NCBI RefSeq assembly: GCF_020907275.1 | Contig: NZ_JAJJWI010000031.1 | Span: forward strand, 1-32,087 | DNA length: 32,087 bases | Origin: Pontibacter silvestris | Lineage (GTDB): Bacteria > Bacteroidota > Bacteroidia > Cytophagales > Hymenobacteraceae | Reading direction: 5' to 3' | Shown here: positions 8,122 through 16,274 of the stretch, piece after piece | Layout of the letters: each line of letters begins with the position of its first letter | How positions within the stretch are numbered: position 1 is the first letter of the stretch | Notes under the pieces: generated by a model | The model's database searches: none | What the model saw: the letters and a program-made list of their open reading frames with translations, nothing else | What the model was told of the DNA's origin: nothing | Program-made: the position numbers and the translations under genes

Positions 8122-8137
8122 GCCCTGTTTCCAGGGC
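8122..8137 (-). terminator. Rho-independent terminator
   Basis: The stem GCCCTG / CAGGGC has a 4-nt loop. On the minus strand it is followed directly by a T-run (A-run at about 8115-8121 on the plus strand). It lies 22 bp downstream of the 30-aa micro-ORF stop and upstream of the 26-aa ORF. It therefore separates the two as different transcripts and indicates that something on the minus strand is transcribed through 8160-8252. Confidence 0.8.
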
Positions 8138-8159
8138 AAGTGTTAGCTAAAGTAAATAT

Positions 8160-8252
8160 TTAGGGAATAATCTCTTCCCTTTTTGCTGTGGTAATCAAGA
8201 GAGTTGCGATAGCAACAGATATGGTGACAATGGTTATCAGTAGTGGTTTCAT
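8160..8252 (-). CDS. 30-aa single-span membrane micro-protein
   Basis: The frame is ATG to TAA: MKPLLITIVTISVAIATLLI then TTAKREEIIP. It has one membrane helix (about 3-22) after a Lys, and a charged tail KREE. A T-flanked hairpin just downstream (8122-8137) behaves as its own terminator, which argues that the region is a real transcript. It stands alone between the DUF2461 unit and the two-TM protein gene. It may be a small regulatory membrane peptide, or the N-terminal half of a toxin-like or leader element; sequence alone does not tell. Confidence 0.5.
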   Translation of the reverse strand: MKPLLITIVTISVAIATLLITTAKREEIIP

Positions 8253-8306
8253 AGGTTATCACTTTATTCATTCTAAAGACAGAATTAACCTGTTCTACTC
8301 AATAGC

Positions 8307-8345
8307 TTGGCCTCTTGTTGCAATAACTTTGTAGCAAAAGGCCAA
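8307..8345 (-). terminator. Weak hairpin downstream of the two-TM gene
   Basis: The arms are TTGGCCT (8307-8313) and AGGCCAA (8339-8345), with partial extra pairing towards the loop (TTGC/GCAA). It lies 30 nt after the stop of the two-TM gene on the minus strand, but no T-run follows. It may be a terminator or an mRNA-end stabiliser. Confidence 0.35.
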
Positions 8346-8374
8346 CGTTTGTTTTACCCTTGAATGGGTACTTG

Positions 8375-9070
8375 TTAAGCAACCCGAAGGAAAGATCCTC
8401 CTAACAAAGTCTTTCTTATGTGAGCTTCTGTTACATAATGAGACACAAAGTCGCCTTTATGACAGGTATTGGTACGTGGATCTTTTAACTGAACTACTTT
8501 GGCACGTTTGCCTACAGTTATAAGGCCAATTCCACGACGCTCACAGAGGTTTAGCAAATGCTTGGCCAAGCTATTGTGGCGGAAAGCAAGGCTGCTAATA
8601 GATATTCCAAGCCATTGTTCATCTGCAGGCTGTGCTTTAAAAATGTTCAATAGCTTTTCAACTTTGTGCTTTAAATAACTTCTCTCTAGTAAAGAGTGTG
8701 TTACAAATATAACCAGAGTTGCAGCAACTGGTATTACCCAGCTTAAAATTCCATAGCCTAAACTTCTGGTAAAGAAGGTTGTTGCGGCAAAGGCGATAAG
8801 CGCTGTTACGAAACGAAACTTGCTTAAACCGTTTTTCTTATAACGATTTAAAAGCCGGGCTAACTGCTGCGACTGGCTTACATTAAGTGAAGCGATAAAC
8901 AATGTATTATCAGGTTTCTTCAAAGCAAATATTCCATCAGCAGTACCATGCAGCTTTGTCTTTTCGGCCTTACTTATAAGTATGCCCTTAGTGCTATATA
9001 AAGTGGAGTAGTGAGACTTAAGATAATCGAAGGCAAAGTCTTCTATGTTACTATCTTTCTGGTTAGGCAT
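8375..9070 (-). CDS. Two-TM conserved hypothetical with nuclease-like N-terminal segment
   Basis: This 231-aa protein has three parts. An N-terminal soluble domain (about 1-84) includes TADGIFALKK followed by a strand FIASLNVSQSQQL. Two membrane spans follow (about 86-102 and 107-128). A C-terminal soluble domain (about 132-231) contains a strand-rich core GIGLITVGKRAKVVQL. The N-terminal pattern (Asp in ADG, then a hydrophobic strand) recalls PD-(D/E)xK nuclease-like domains, but the expected E-x-K is absent (ASLN), so catalytic activity is doubtful. I believe similar proteins occur as lineage hypotheticals in Cytophagales. Both soluble ends would face the same side of the membrane. Function is unknown. 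It is transcribed alone or with the 78-aa frame upstream. Confidence 0.75.
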   Translation of the reverse strand: MPNQKDSNIEDFAFDYLKSHYSTLYSTKGILISKAEKTKLHGTADGIFALKKPDNTLFIASLNVSQSQQLARLLNRYKKNGLSKFRFVTALIAFAATTFFTRSLGYGILSWVIPVAATLVIFVTHSLLERSYLKHKVEKLLNIFKAQPADEQWLGISISSLAFRHNSLAKHLLNLCERRGIGLITVGKRAKVVQLKDPRTNTCHKGDFVSHYVTEAHIRKTLLGGSFLRVA

Positions 9071-9090
9071 ATTTATCGTAAAACTGGGAA

Positions 9091-9327
9091 CTAATATGTA
9101 TCGTGATCAAGAAAAGTACTGCGACTACGGAAACTACTCTGTTGTACTTGAACCAGCTTGTTCAGGATACCTTCTCTCTCTGTTTTGTTCTTGAAAAGAT
9201 TAAAATCTGATGGGGTCAAATATATAGAAAAAGCTTTTCTTATAATAGGAAATAATCGGGTTTTAGGAAACATTAGATGTGGGAGCCGCAATATGTTGGT
9301 TATTATGTTGCTTTTTGTTCGTTTCAT
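9091..9327 (-). CDS. Uncertain 78-aa hypothetical
   Basis: A basic 78-codon frame begins MKRTKSNIITNILRLPHLMF and ends in a Ser/Arg-rich tail. It lies 20 bp upstream of the two-TM gene in the same direction. It has no clear domain, and codon usage cannot be judged well at this length. It could be a lineage-specific small protein or simply a chance frame in the divergent promoter region of the PIG-L gene. Confidence 0.3.
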   Translation of the reverse strand: MKRTKSNIITNILRLPHLMFPKTRLFPIIRKAFSIYLTPSDFNLFKNKTEREGILNKLVQVQQSSFRSRSTFLDHDTY

Positions 9328-9520
9328 AAGTTGTTGATGAACTGGTTGATGTGATTTTATTGTGAAGGATTTTAAACATAATCTGTGGCTTCTGTTCCAG
9401 TTATATAGGTATATTGATATAAATAGCTAGCCCCTATGTTATTGCTCATCTTTATTTTTTAGCTTTACAAAATGGTCTCAGGCCTTTGTCACACATTTGT
9501 TTTATGTTCTAAACGCAAAG

Positions 9521-12028
9521 ATGAAGAAGCTATCTTATCCGCTAACTTATATATTGCTTTTAACCTTCATATTCTCCTCCTTTAGTTACACCTATATATT
9601 GGCGCAGGCTCCTGCCAAACCATCAGCAGCTAAAATACTGCAGGACCTAAAGAAGTTGAATGTGCTGGGAAGCGTGTTGTATGTGGCGGCTCACCCGGAT
9701 GATGAAAATACCCGCTTAATTGCCTATATGGCTAATGAAGAACTGTATAATACTGGCTACCTGGCTTTGACACGTGGCGATGGTGGACAAAATTTGATAG
9801 GCCCCCAGATACGCGAAGATTTAGGTATCATCCGTACGCAGGAGCTGTTGCAGGCGCGTCGCACAGACGGAGGGCACCAGTTTTTTACCCGTGCCAACGA
9901 CTTTGGATTTTCTAAAAGCCCGGAAGAAACGTTTACTATCTGGGATAAAGAGCAAGTGCTGGCCGACATGGTGTGGGTAATCAGGAAGTTCAGACCAGAC
10001 GTTATGATTACGCGTTTCCCGCCAGATGCCAGAGCCGGACATGGACACCATACATCTTCTGCCATACTGGCCGAAGAAGCCTTTGATGCAGCGGCGGACC
10101 CAAATCGTTTCCCGGAGCAGCTAAAGGAGGTAGAGGTTTGGCAGCCAAAGCGCTTGCTATGGAACACCGGTGTCTGGTCTTTCGGAAGCCAGGCTGAGTT
10201 TGACAAGCATGTGCAGAACCTGATGAAGATTGATGTAGGAAAGTATAATCCTTTACTAGGCAAATCGTATGGGGAGATTGCTGCAGAAAGCCGCAGCATG
10301 CATAAGAGCCAGGGATTCGGATCAATGGGTACAAGAGGCGGTGCTATAGAGTATCTGCAGCATACCAAAGGCGACAAATCAACCAGAGGTTTGTTTGAAG
10401 GCATCACAACTTCCTGGGCAAGAGTAAAAGGCGGAGAGAAAGTAGAGAAAATCATTAACAAAGCCATTAGTAGTTATAATCCTGCTGAGCCAGCAGCTGT
10501 TGTGCTTACCTTGATTGCGGCCAAGAAGGAACTTGAGAAACTGCCTGACGGATATTGGAAGCGTGTAAAGCTGGAAGAGTTACAGGATGTAATGCAGGAA
10601 GCAATGGGATTGTACCTGGAGGTAGTTGCCAGTGATTACGCTGCTACGCCTGGGGAGCAGATAGAACTGCAGGTAGAGGCAATCAACAGATCTGATGTAC
10701 CCGTTGTGCTACAAAAAGTTAACTACTCCTTTGCCGGTAAAGACTCTACTCTGAATAAGCAACTGCAGAACAACGAAAGATTGTTTTACGATGCCTCAAC
10801 CACTATACCTGTCGGTACGGCTATTTCGCAACCTTACTGGCTACGTAAAGAGGGTACCTTAGGCATGTTTGCCATAGAAAATCAGCAGGAGGTAGGCAAG
10901 CCAGAGAATGAACCGGTGGCACAGGTAACCTTTAGTTTGCTTATAGCTGGCCAGCCAATACAGGTGAGGGTGCCAGTGGTTTATAAACGTACTGATCCGG
11001 TAGAGGGAGAAGTATACCGCCCTTTTGTAATAACACCTCCTGTTTTCGTGAATGTGGCAGAAAAGGTATATATGTTTGCTAGCCAGGAGCCAAAACAGGT
11101 ACAGGTACTTGTAAAGTCCGGCAAAGATAATATAAATGGAAATGTGACTCTGCAGTTGCCGCAGGGCTGGCGTGTAGAGCCCGCATTAGTGCCATTTAAC
11201 CTAAAGCTAAAAGGAGCAGAGCAAAGTGTGTCCTTTACTGTGTACCCACCGCAAGGGCAACAGGAGGCGGAACTGGAAGCTGTGGCTACCATAGGTGGAG
11301 AAACGTTTGCAAAAAGCTTGAATACAATTAATTACAGCCATATTCCGGCCCAAACTACTTTCCCGGAAGCAACAGCCAGGGCAGTTAAACTTAACCTGGA
11401 AATAAAAGGAGACAAAGTTGGCTACATTATGGGTGCAGGGGACGAGGTACCTGTTAGTCTGCAGCAAATTGGCTACCAGGTTACACTGCTCAAAGACGAG
11501 GACTTGAGCCAGGGCAATTTGCAGCAATATGATGCCGTTATATTGGGTGTGCGTGCTTATAATACTGTTGACCGCCTGAGGTTTTACCAGGACAAACTGC
11601 TGGACTACGTTAAAAACGGGGGCAATCTGATTGTGCAGTACAATACCAATCATAGTTTGGTAACAAAAAATATTGCGCCGTATCCGCTGCAGTTGTCGCG
11701 GGATCGGGTGACGGTAGAAGGGGCTGAAGTGCGTTTTCTAAAACCAAACCACCCGGTACTGAACTCTCCTAATAAAATTACAGAACAGGATTTTGAGGGG
11801 TGGGTGCAGGAGCGGGGGCTGTATTTCCCGAATGAGTGGAGTAAGGAATTTGAAACAATCATTTCTTCGCATGACCCCGGAGAAGAACCATTGGAAGGCG
11901 GCTTATTAGTGGCAAAATATGGGAAAGGGTATTATATATACACAGGTTATTCCTGGTTTAGAGAACTACCTGCCGGTGTGCCAGGTGCATATCGTATTTT
12001 TGCTAATTTAATTTCCCTTGGTAAATAA
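9521..12028 (+). CDS. Secreted PIG-L family deacetylase with C-terminal ThuA/GATase-like domain
   Basis: This is a protein of about 835 aa. The ATG at 9521 gives a clean signal peptide (MKKLSYPLTYILLLTFIFSS, cleavage near ILAQA about 30) and is preferred to an in-frame TTG eight codons earlier. The PIG-L/LmbE domain (about 40-300) carries the zinc motif AAHPDDE (His58, Asp60, Asp61) and GHGHH (about 173-177). These enzymes remove N-acetyl groups from GlcNAc-type sugars or conjugates. A beta-sandwich region follows (about 370-610). The C-terminal domain (about 620-835; YDAVILGVRAYNTVD, GGNLIVQYNTN, GKGYYIYTGYSWFRELP) looks like a ThuA/class I glutamine-amidotransferase-like fold. Downstream are a 49-aa membrane protein and an SSS symporter. 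A periplasmic deacetylation and uptake unit is the likely role; the substrate is unknown. Confidence 0.9.
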   Translation: MKKLSYPLTYILLLTFIFSSFSYTYILAQAPAKPSAAKILQDLKKLNVLGSVLYVAAHPDDENTRLIAYMANEELYNTGYLALTRGDGGQNLIGPQIREDLGIIRTQELLQARRTDGGHQFFTRANDFGFSKSPEETFTIWDKEQVLADMVWVIRKFRPDVMITRFPPDARAGHGHHTSSAILAEEAFDAAADPNRFPEQLKEVEVWQPKRLLWNTGVWSFGSQAEFDKHVQNLMKIDVGKYNPLLGKSYGEIAAESRSMHKSQGFGSMGTRGGAIEYLQHTKGDKSTRGLFEGITTSWARVKGGEKVEKIINKAISSYNPAEPAAVVLTLIAAKKELEKLPDGYWKRVKLEELQDVMQEAMGLYLEVVASDYAATPGEQIELQVEAINRSDVPVVLQKVNYSFAGKDSTLNKQLQNNERLFYDASTTIPVGTAISQPYWLRKEGTLGMFAIENQQEVGKPENEPVAQVTFSLLIAGQPIQVRVPVVYKRTDPVEGEVYRPFVITPPVFVNVAEKVYMFASQEPKQVQVLVKSGKDNINGNVTLQLPQGWRVEPALVPFNLKLKGAEQSVSFTVYPPQGQQEAELEAVATIGGETFAKSLNTINYSHIPAQTTFPEATARAVKLNLEIKGDKVGYIMGAGDEVPVSLQQIGYQVTLLKDEDLSQGNLQQYDAVILGVRAYNTVDRLRFYQDKLLDYVKNGGNLIVQYNTNHSLVTKNIAPYPLQLSRDRVTVEGAEVRFLKPNHPVLNSPNKITEQDFEGWVQERGLYFPNEWSKEFETIISSHDPGEEPLEGGLLVAKYGKGYYIYTGYSWFRELPAGVPGAYRIFANLISLGK

Positions 12029-12045
12029 GCTATTGCTAAAGGCTG

Positions 12046-12078
12046 AATGGCAAAAAAATTATAAGCTTTTTTGCCATT
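12046..12078 (+). terminator. AT-rich hairpin between PIG-L and symporter genes
   Basis: The perfect 12-bp arms AATGGCAAAAAA (12046-12057) and TTTTTTGCCATT (12067-12078) lie 18 nt after the PIG-L stop and 31 nt before the ATG of the 49-aa membrane protein. It may act as a partial terminator or an mRNA processing/stability element that sets the ratio between the secreted enzyme and the transporter. Confidence 0.55.
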
Positions 12079-12109
12079 GCTGTTTTACTTTTCTGCCAGG
12101 TTTGTATTT

Positions 12110-12259
12110 ATGAAAAATAAGAAACAAGAAGTCGATACAGAGCCTCCTGTTAATAAACCTCCTTTTTTTAATAGCTGGTCGGGCATGTATTGGCTGGTGC
12201 TGGGCAACCTTACTTTCCTGATCGTTTTGTTCTACTTCATTACCAAAATTTACGAATGA
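12110..12259 (+). CDS. 49-aa single-span membrane protein, symporter-associated
   Basis: The ATG at 12110 gives MKNKKQEVDTEPPVNKPPFF, a polar basic N terminus, followed by NSWSGMYWLVLGNLTFLIVLFYFITKIYE, one membrane span (about 26-46). An upstream TTG in the same frame is possible but adds an unlikely segment. Its TGA overlaps the ATG of the symporter (ATGA at 12256-12259). Tight coupling suggests it is an accessory subunit or folding partner of the symporter, similar to the small subunits paired with some SSS carriers. This is inferred from context. Confidence 0.75.
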   Translation: MKNKKQEVDTEPPVNKPPFFNSWSGMYWLVLGNLTFLIVLFYFITKIYE

Positions 12260-13953
12260 GTTTACTGGATTGGGTAGTGTTATTTGGCACCCTGGGGTTT
12301 ATTGTGTTATATGGTATCTGGAAAACCCGTGGCAGCAAAGACATAGAAGGATATTTGCGAGGCGACAACAGCATGAAGTGGTGGACTATTGGCCTGTCTA
12401 CGATGGCCACCCAAGCCAGCGCTATTACTTTTCTGTCAACACCGGGGCAGGCTTATGAAGATGGTATGCGCTTCGTGCAGTTTTACTTTGGACTGCCTGT
12501 TGCCATGGTTATCATTTCTATTACTGTTATTCCAATTTTCTACCGGCTTAAAGTATATACCGCCTACGAGTTTCTGGAAAACCGCTTCGATCTAAAAACA
12601 CGCACGTTGGCAGCTTTGCTCTTTCTGGTACAGCGTGGCCTGGCGGCAGGCATTACGATTTATGCACCTGCCATTATACTGTCTACCATACTTGGCTGGA
12701 ACCTGACTATAACCACTCTTATTATAGGAGTGTTAGTTATTATTTACACTGTTTCAGGTGGAACAAAGGCCGTAAGTGTTACCCAAAAGCAGCAGATGGC
12801 TGTGATGATGGGAGGCATGTTGGCTGCCGGCTTTATGGTTGTGAGCTTTCTGCCGGAGCATGTGGGCTTTGGAGATGCTGTGGCTGTGGCAGGTAAGATG
12901 GGACGAATGAATGTGGTGGATTTTTCTTTTAACTGGGACGACCGTTATAACTTCTGGTCTGGTATGACAGGCGGCTTGTTTCTTGCCTTGTCTTATTTCG
13001 GCACCGACCAAAGCCAGGTGGCACGTTATTTAGGCGGAAAATCTATAGCCGAGAGTAGGCTGGGTTTGCTTTCTAATGGGTTGTTAAAGATACCAATGCA
13101 GTTTATTATTCTGTTTATTGGAGTGATGGTGTTCGTGTTTTATCAGTTTAACCAGCCTCCTGTGTTCTTTAACGATGCTGCCCAAAAGAAAGTATATGCC
13201 TCGGCCTATGCCGGAGAAATGCATGAGCTAGAAAAGCAGCACGCAACTCTTTTTGAGCAAAAGCAGAAAGCTGTTGAGGGGCTTATAACTGCACTGAAGG
13301 CAGATAATGATGTTGCCGTTCGTGCGGCACAGTCTGAAATAGCAGGTATAGAAGAGGCAGACCAAAACGTACGGAACGAAGTGAAAGGACTCGTATCCAA
13401 AGCTATGCCTGGAACAGAGACAAAAGACACAGATTACGTTTTTATTTCTTTTGTGATGAAATACCTGCCGACTGGTTTAGTTGGACTATTACTGGCTGTT
13501 ATCTTTTCTGCGGCTATGTCATCTTCTGCTTCTGAACTAAATGCATTAGCTTCTACCACAGTAGTAGATATCTACAGGCGAAATGTCAGGAAAGGCGACA
13601 GTGACAAACATTATCTAAATGCCTCCAAATTATTCACAGTAGGCTGGGGAGTAACAGCTATTCTGTTTGCTATGTTTGCCTCCTTGTTTGATAACCTGAT
13701 TGAGGCTGTAAACATTGTTGGGTCTATCTTCTATGGTACCATACTGGGTATTTTCTTAGTAGCTTTCTACCTGAAGTCAATTAAAGGGAATGCTGTGTTT
13801 ATAGCGGCTGTGCTGGCAGAGGCAGTTGTTCTTTATTGCTTCTATTCTACAGAAATAGCCTTTCTCTGGTTCAACGTAATAGGCTGTGGTCTGGTAATCT
13901 TTTTTGGGTACATTCTACAGCTATTGCTGCCTTCTAAACCTGCTGTTAAATAA
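12256..13953 (+). CDS. Sodium:solute symporter (SSS family) with soluble insertion
   Basis: This 565-aa carrier starts at the ATG that overlaps the preceding TGA; earlier in-frame codons lie inside the upstream gene. About 13 membrane spans are expected. Recognisable SSS features are the N-terminal substrate/sodium region TIGLSTMATQASAITFLSTPGQAYEDG (split here as about 44-70), the YTVSGGTKAVSVTQKQQ loop (about 164-180), YFGTDQSQVARYL (about 247-259) and the C-terminal SAAMSSSASELNALAST (about 418-434). Between two spans (about 303-392) it holds a charged, helix-forming stretch of about 90 residues (MHELEKQHATLFEQKQKAVE...), much longer than the usual loop. Being in an operon with a PIG-L deacetylase, it may import the deacetylated sugar or the released acid. 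Confidence 0.88.
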   Translation: MSLLDWVVLFGTLGFIVLYGIWKTRGSKDIEGYLRGDNSMKWWTIGLSTMATQASAITFLSTPGQAYEDGMRFVQFYFGLPVAMVIISITVIPIFYRLKVYTAYEFLENRFDLKTRTLAALLFLVQRGLAAGITIYAPAIILSTILGWNLTITTLIIGVLVIIYTVSGGTKAVSVTQKQQMAVMMGGMLAAGFMVVSFLPEHVGFGDAVAVAGKMGRMNVVDFSFNWDDRYNFWSGMTGGLFLALSYFGTDQSQVARYLGGKSIAESRLGLLSNGLLKIPMQFIILFIGVMVFVFYQFNQPPVFFNDAAQKKVYASAYAGEMHELEKQHATLFEQKQKAVEGLITALKADNDVAVRAAQSEIAGIEEADQNVRNEVKGLVSKAMPGTETKDTDYVFISFVMKYLPTGLVGLLLAVIFSAAMSSSASELNALASTTVVDIYRRNVRKGDSDKHYLNASKLFTVGWGVTAILFAMFASLFDNLIEAVNIVGSIFYGTILGIFLVAFYLKSIKGNAVFIAAVLAEAVVLYCFYSTEIAFLWFNVIGCGLVIFFGYILQLLLPSKPAVK

Positions 13954-14494
13954 ACTGTTTTGCTTTTCTCTGTCCGTCTTTATGGGAAGATAGTTATAAT
14001 GGCGGGCAATTGACCTTTACCTGCACTGGCTTTTTGTGTTAACACTGTGACCGGGGGAGGGGGCAGGCAGTTAAGTTCGCCTGTTTGAACATCTTTACAA
14101 TCATACTGAAAGATGATAAATCGCTTGGCCTTTTGCATCAGCCGTACCAGGAAAGGCTTACCACCTTTTGTGAAAAGGGAGCAGCCTTTGTATCGCAGGT
14201 GAGAAAAGCAAAAAGCTGTTTAACGGTTACAACGGTTCGGACTGGATTTATGCTACTACCTTGCCTTGATCTAAGCTTTATGATCTATAGCATGCTTGTG
14301 TTATTGATGTTGCTGATGAAGGTATTCTGAAGCTGGCGTTTGGAAACTGGAGATGCAGCAACATAAGGTAACTACCTGTTAGTGTTAGCTAGCATTATGG
14401 TATTGCTGATGGTTGCCATGTGCACCTTTTCCTACAGCAGATGACAGAAGTTGTAAATCAGTATATTTGCAGTTTCTAGAACTTAAAATCACTT
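13954..14494. other. Intergenic region, possible gene remnant
   Basis: This 541-bp stretch lies between the symporter and the HAD gene. It contains two adjacent G5 tracts (GGGGGAGGGGG at 14053-14063). A plus-strand frame opened by TTG spans 14085-14330, coding for about 81 residues beginning with polar segments (ILKDDKSLGLLHQPYQERL) and ending in a hydrophobic Met/Leu-rich run. A protein-like segment in another frame (IDVADEGILKLAFGNW) covers about 14303-14350. Together these could be the remains of a frameshifted gene, but neither is recognised. The last 40 bp hold the HAD promoter. Confidence 0.35.
14462..14469 (+). promoter_or_regulatory. Bacteroidota -7 box for HAD gene
   Basis: TATATTTG matches the TAnnTTTG consensus and lies 25 nt before the ATG of the HAD hydrolase. 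No good -33 TTTG partner is seen at the expected spacing. Confidence 0.45.
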
Positions 14495-15202
14495 ATGGCA
14501 ATAAAAACAATAGCATTCGATGCAGATGATACCTTATGGGTGAATGAAACCATTTTTACCATTACACATGCCCGCTTCGTTTCTATACTGGAAAAGTATG
14601 AGGAACCTGAAACGCTGGAAAAGAGGCTGTTCGAAACTGAAATAAAGAACCTGAGCATTTTTGGCTATGGCATTAAGGGGTTTACACTTTCCATGATTGA
14701 GACAGCACTAGAGCTAACGGAAGGGCGGCTAACTGGCGCAGAAATACAGAAAATACTGGAGCTTGGGAAGGATATGCTGGAGCACCCTGTGGAGCTGCTG
14801 CCGCATGTAGAAGAAACATTAAAGGTATTGCAGACGGATTACGATCTCATGCTTATCACCAAGGGTGATTTGTTTGACCAGGAAAGTAAAATAGCTCGCT
14901 CCGGACTGGCTGAGTATTTTGACCGTATTGAGATCATCAGTGAAAAAGATACGGTTACTTACCAGAAAATAATGACACGCCACAGCATTCAGATGGCAAG
15001 TTTCCTGATGATGGGAAATTCTGTGAAGTCTGATATTCTGCCCATTTTGGCATTAGGCGGGCATGCTATTCATATTCCGTTTCACACTACCTGGGCACAC
15101 GAAGTCGTTGCTCCTGAGAAGCTAGCACACGTACAATATGAGGTGCTTAACTCTATAGCAGAGATTCCTGAAAGGCTGCCTCATCTGTTCACGTCAAAGT
15201 AA
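14495..15202 (+). CDS. HAD-superfamily hydrolase
   Basis: This 235-aa cytoplasmic protein has motif I FDADDTLW (nucleophile Asp9 and acid/base Asp11) and an alpha-helical cap (about 17-95). Motif II follows in LMLITKGD (Thr and the nearby Lys), and motif IV is MMGNSVKSDI (about 172-181), with the Asp-binding metal. The length and helical cap fit the C1-capped phosphatase group that includes nucleotidase-like enzymes. A Trp after the second catalytic Asp is typical of a subset of this group. Substrate is unknown. It is transcribed alone from a nearby TATATTTG box and converges on the methyltransferase gene with a 58-bp gap without a clear terminator. Confidence 0.88.
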   Translation: MAIKTIAFDADDTLWVNETIFTITHARFVSILEKYEEPETLEKRLFETEIKNLSIFGYGIKGFTLSMIETALELTEGRLTGAEIQKILELGKDMLEHPVELLPHVEETLKVLQTDYDLMLITKGDLFDQESKIARSGLAEYFDRIEIISEKDTVTYQKIMTRHSIQMASFLMMGNSVKSDILPILALGGHAIHIPFHTTWAHEVVAPEKLAHVQYEVLNSIAEIPERLPHLFTSK

Positions 15203-15260
15203 TTAAACTCCTGATCTGTTACTGTATTAGGAAGATGAAAGAAGCAATTCTAAGCAGGCA

Positions 15261-16196
15261 CTACAGTTCTGATGGTCTGGGTTTGCGGCCTGCTACAATG
15301 TATACTAAGCTTCCTCCCGCAGAAACATACTCACCTTTCAACAGCTTCTGTTTCAGCATGATTTTGTTATAGAGCAGTTTCTCCCAGTAAGCATCAAATT
15401 TCTCTTTGGCACCACCACCTGCCATAAAGTAATTCAGGTTGTCCTGATAGTCGTAGCCCATGGCTTCAGTTTCTACCCATTGCAGCATTTGCTCTACGCG
15501 CAGCATCTTTTCCTGTGTGTCATAAGGCGGAATAATGGAAAGTGCTTTATCAGAAATCCAAACTTTCGTGTCGCGGAGTCCGGCTTTTAAGTACAGGTCT
15601 GGTATTACATCGCCAAGGGAGTTAAAGCCTTCACCCAGGCGCTTTTTACCTTTCTCAATGCGCAGTTTTATCTCCAATACATCCAAGGTACTCTCTACAT
15701 CAAAGTCTGTTTCGCCGTAGCGGTCGAACATCAGGTTTGGAACCAGGTTATTTGGCTCCAGTGCCAGTACCCAGCCACCCGGCTTGGTTACCCGAACCAT
15801 TTCTTCAATTACACGCTGTGGATTTTTTACATGGATAAGTAATGTCTGGCAGAGCGTAAGGTCTGCAGTGGCATCGGGCAGGGGAATGTCTGTCGCGTTA
15901 CCGACCTTAAAAGTATAGTTAATGTTATTGTGCTGAAACTGGCTCTGTGCCCGCTGGCGTGCTTCCTCAATATAGCCGGGTTCATAATCTACTCCATACA
16001 CAGTAGCTCCATCTGGTAAGAACTTGGAGAACTTAAAGCCCATCATCCCTTTGCCGCAGCCAATATCTACCAGTGTTTGTGTGTAAGGCAGGTAAAGGCG
16101 GTTCGCCAGCAGCTCCAGGTAGTCGTCGTTCCACCAGTACTCACGTGCAGGCCCTAAATGTTCTTCTGAATGTTGTTTCTCGTTTCTCTCTTCCAA
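15261..16196 (-). CDS. Class I SAM-dependent methyltransferase
   Basis: This 311-aa protein has a Rossmann-like SAM domain: motif I LVDIGCGKGMMG (about 43-53), the acidic residue of motif II in VYGVDYEPGYIEEAR, GNATDIPLPDATADLTLCQTLLIH and the post-motif VRVTKPGGWVLALEPNN. The C-terminal ~130 residues have no standard motif and probably form the substrate lid. The start is TTG at 16194-16196; no ATG lies upstream in frame before a stop, and later ATGs would cut the domain. A strong terminator hairpin lies just upstream, so it is separate from the DUF2911 gene. The target could be a quinone, small molecule or lipid and is undetermined. Confidence 0.85.
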   Translation of the reverse strand: MEERNEKQHSEEHLGPAREYWWNDDYLELLANRLYLPYTQTLVDIGCGKGMMGFKFSKFLPDGATVYGVDYEPGYIEEARQRAQSQFQHNNINYTFKVGNATDIPLPDATADLTLCQTLLIHVKNPQRVIEEMVRVTKPGGWVLALEPNNLVPNLMFDRYGETDFDVESTLDVLEIKLRIEKGKKRLGEGFNSLGDVIPDLYLKAGLRDTKVWISDKALSIIPPYDTQEKMLRVEQMLQWVETEAMGYDYQDNLNYFMAGGGAKEKFDAYWEKLLYNKIMLKQKLLKGEYVSAGGSLVYIVAGRKPRPSEL

Positions 16197-16221
16197 TATT
16201 AAGTCTCTTTAGAAAAATAAA

Positions 16222-16241
16222 GCCTCTGGTTAACCAGAGGC
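16222..16241 (-). terminator. Rho-independent terminator after DUF2911/TPR gene
   Basis: The stem GCCTCTGG / CCAGAGGC has a TTAA loop and T-rich flanks on both strands. On the minus strand it follows the end of the TPR segment (16275) by 33 nt. It is placed to end the DUF2911/TPR transcript before the methyltransferase gene. Its location beyond the TPR half indicates the transcript historically covered both halves. Confidence 0.85.
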
Positions 16242-16274
16242 TTTTATACGTAAAAAAAATACTGCTAAGCCTTC

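Noticed and set aside
9757..10467. 236-codon minus-strand frame opposite the PIG-L gene
   Set aside because: Antisense shadow of a well-supported coding region.
14053..14063. G-quadruplex at the G5-A-G5 tract
   Set aside because: Only two long G runs plus short GG are present, not four runs needed for an intramolecular quadruplex.
15203..15260. Terminator between convergent HAD and methyltransferase genes
   Set aside because: No stable hairpin with T-run was found in the gap.
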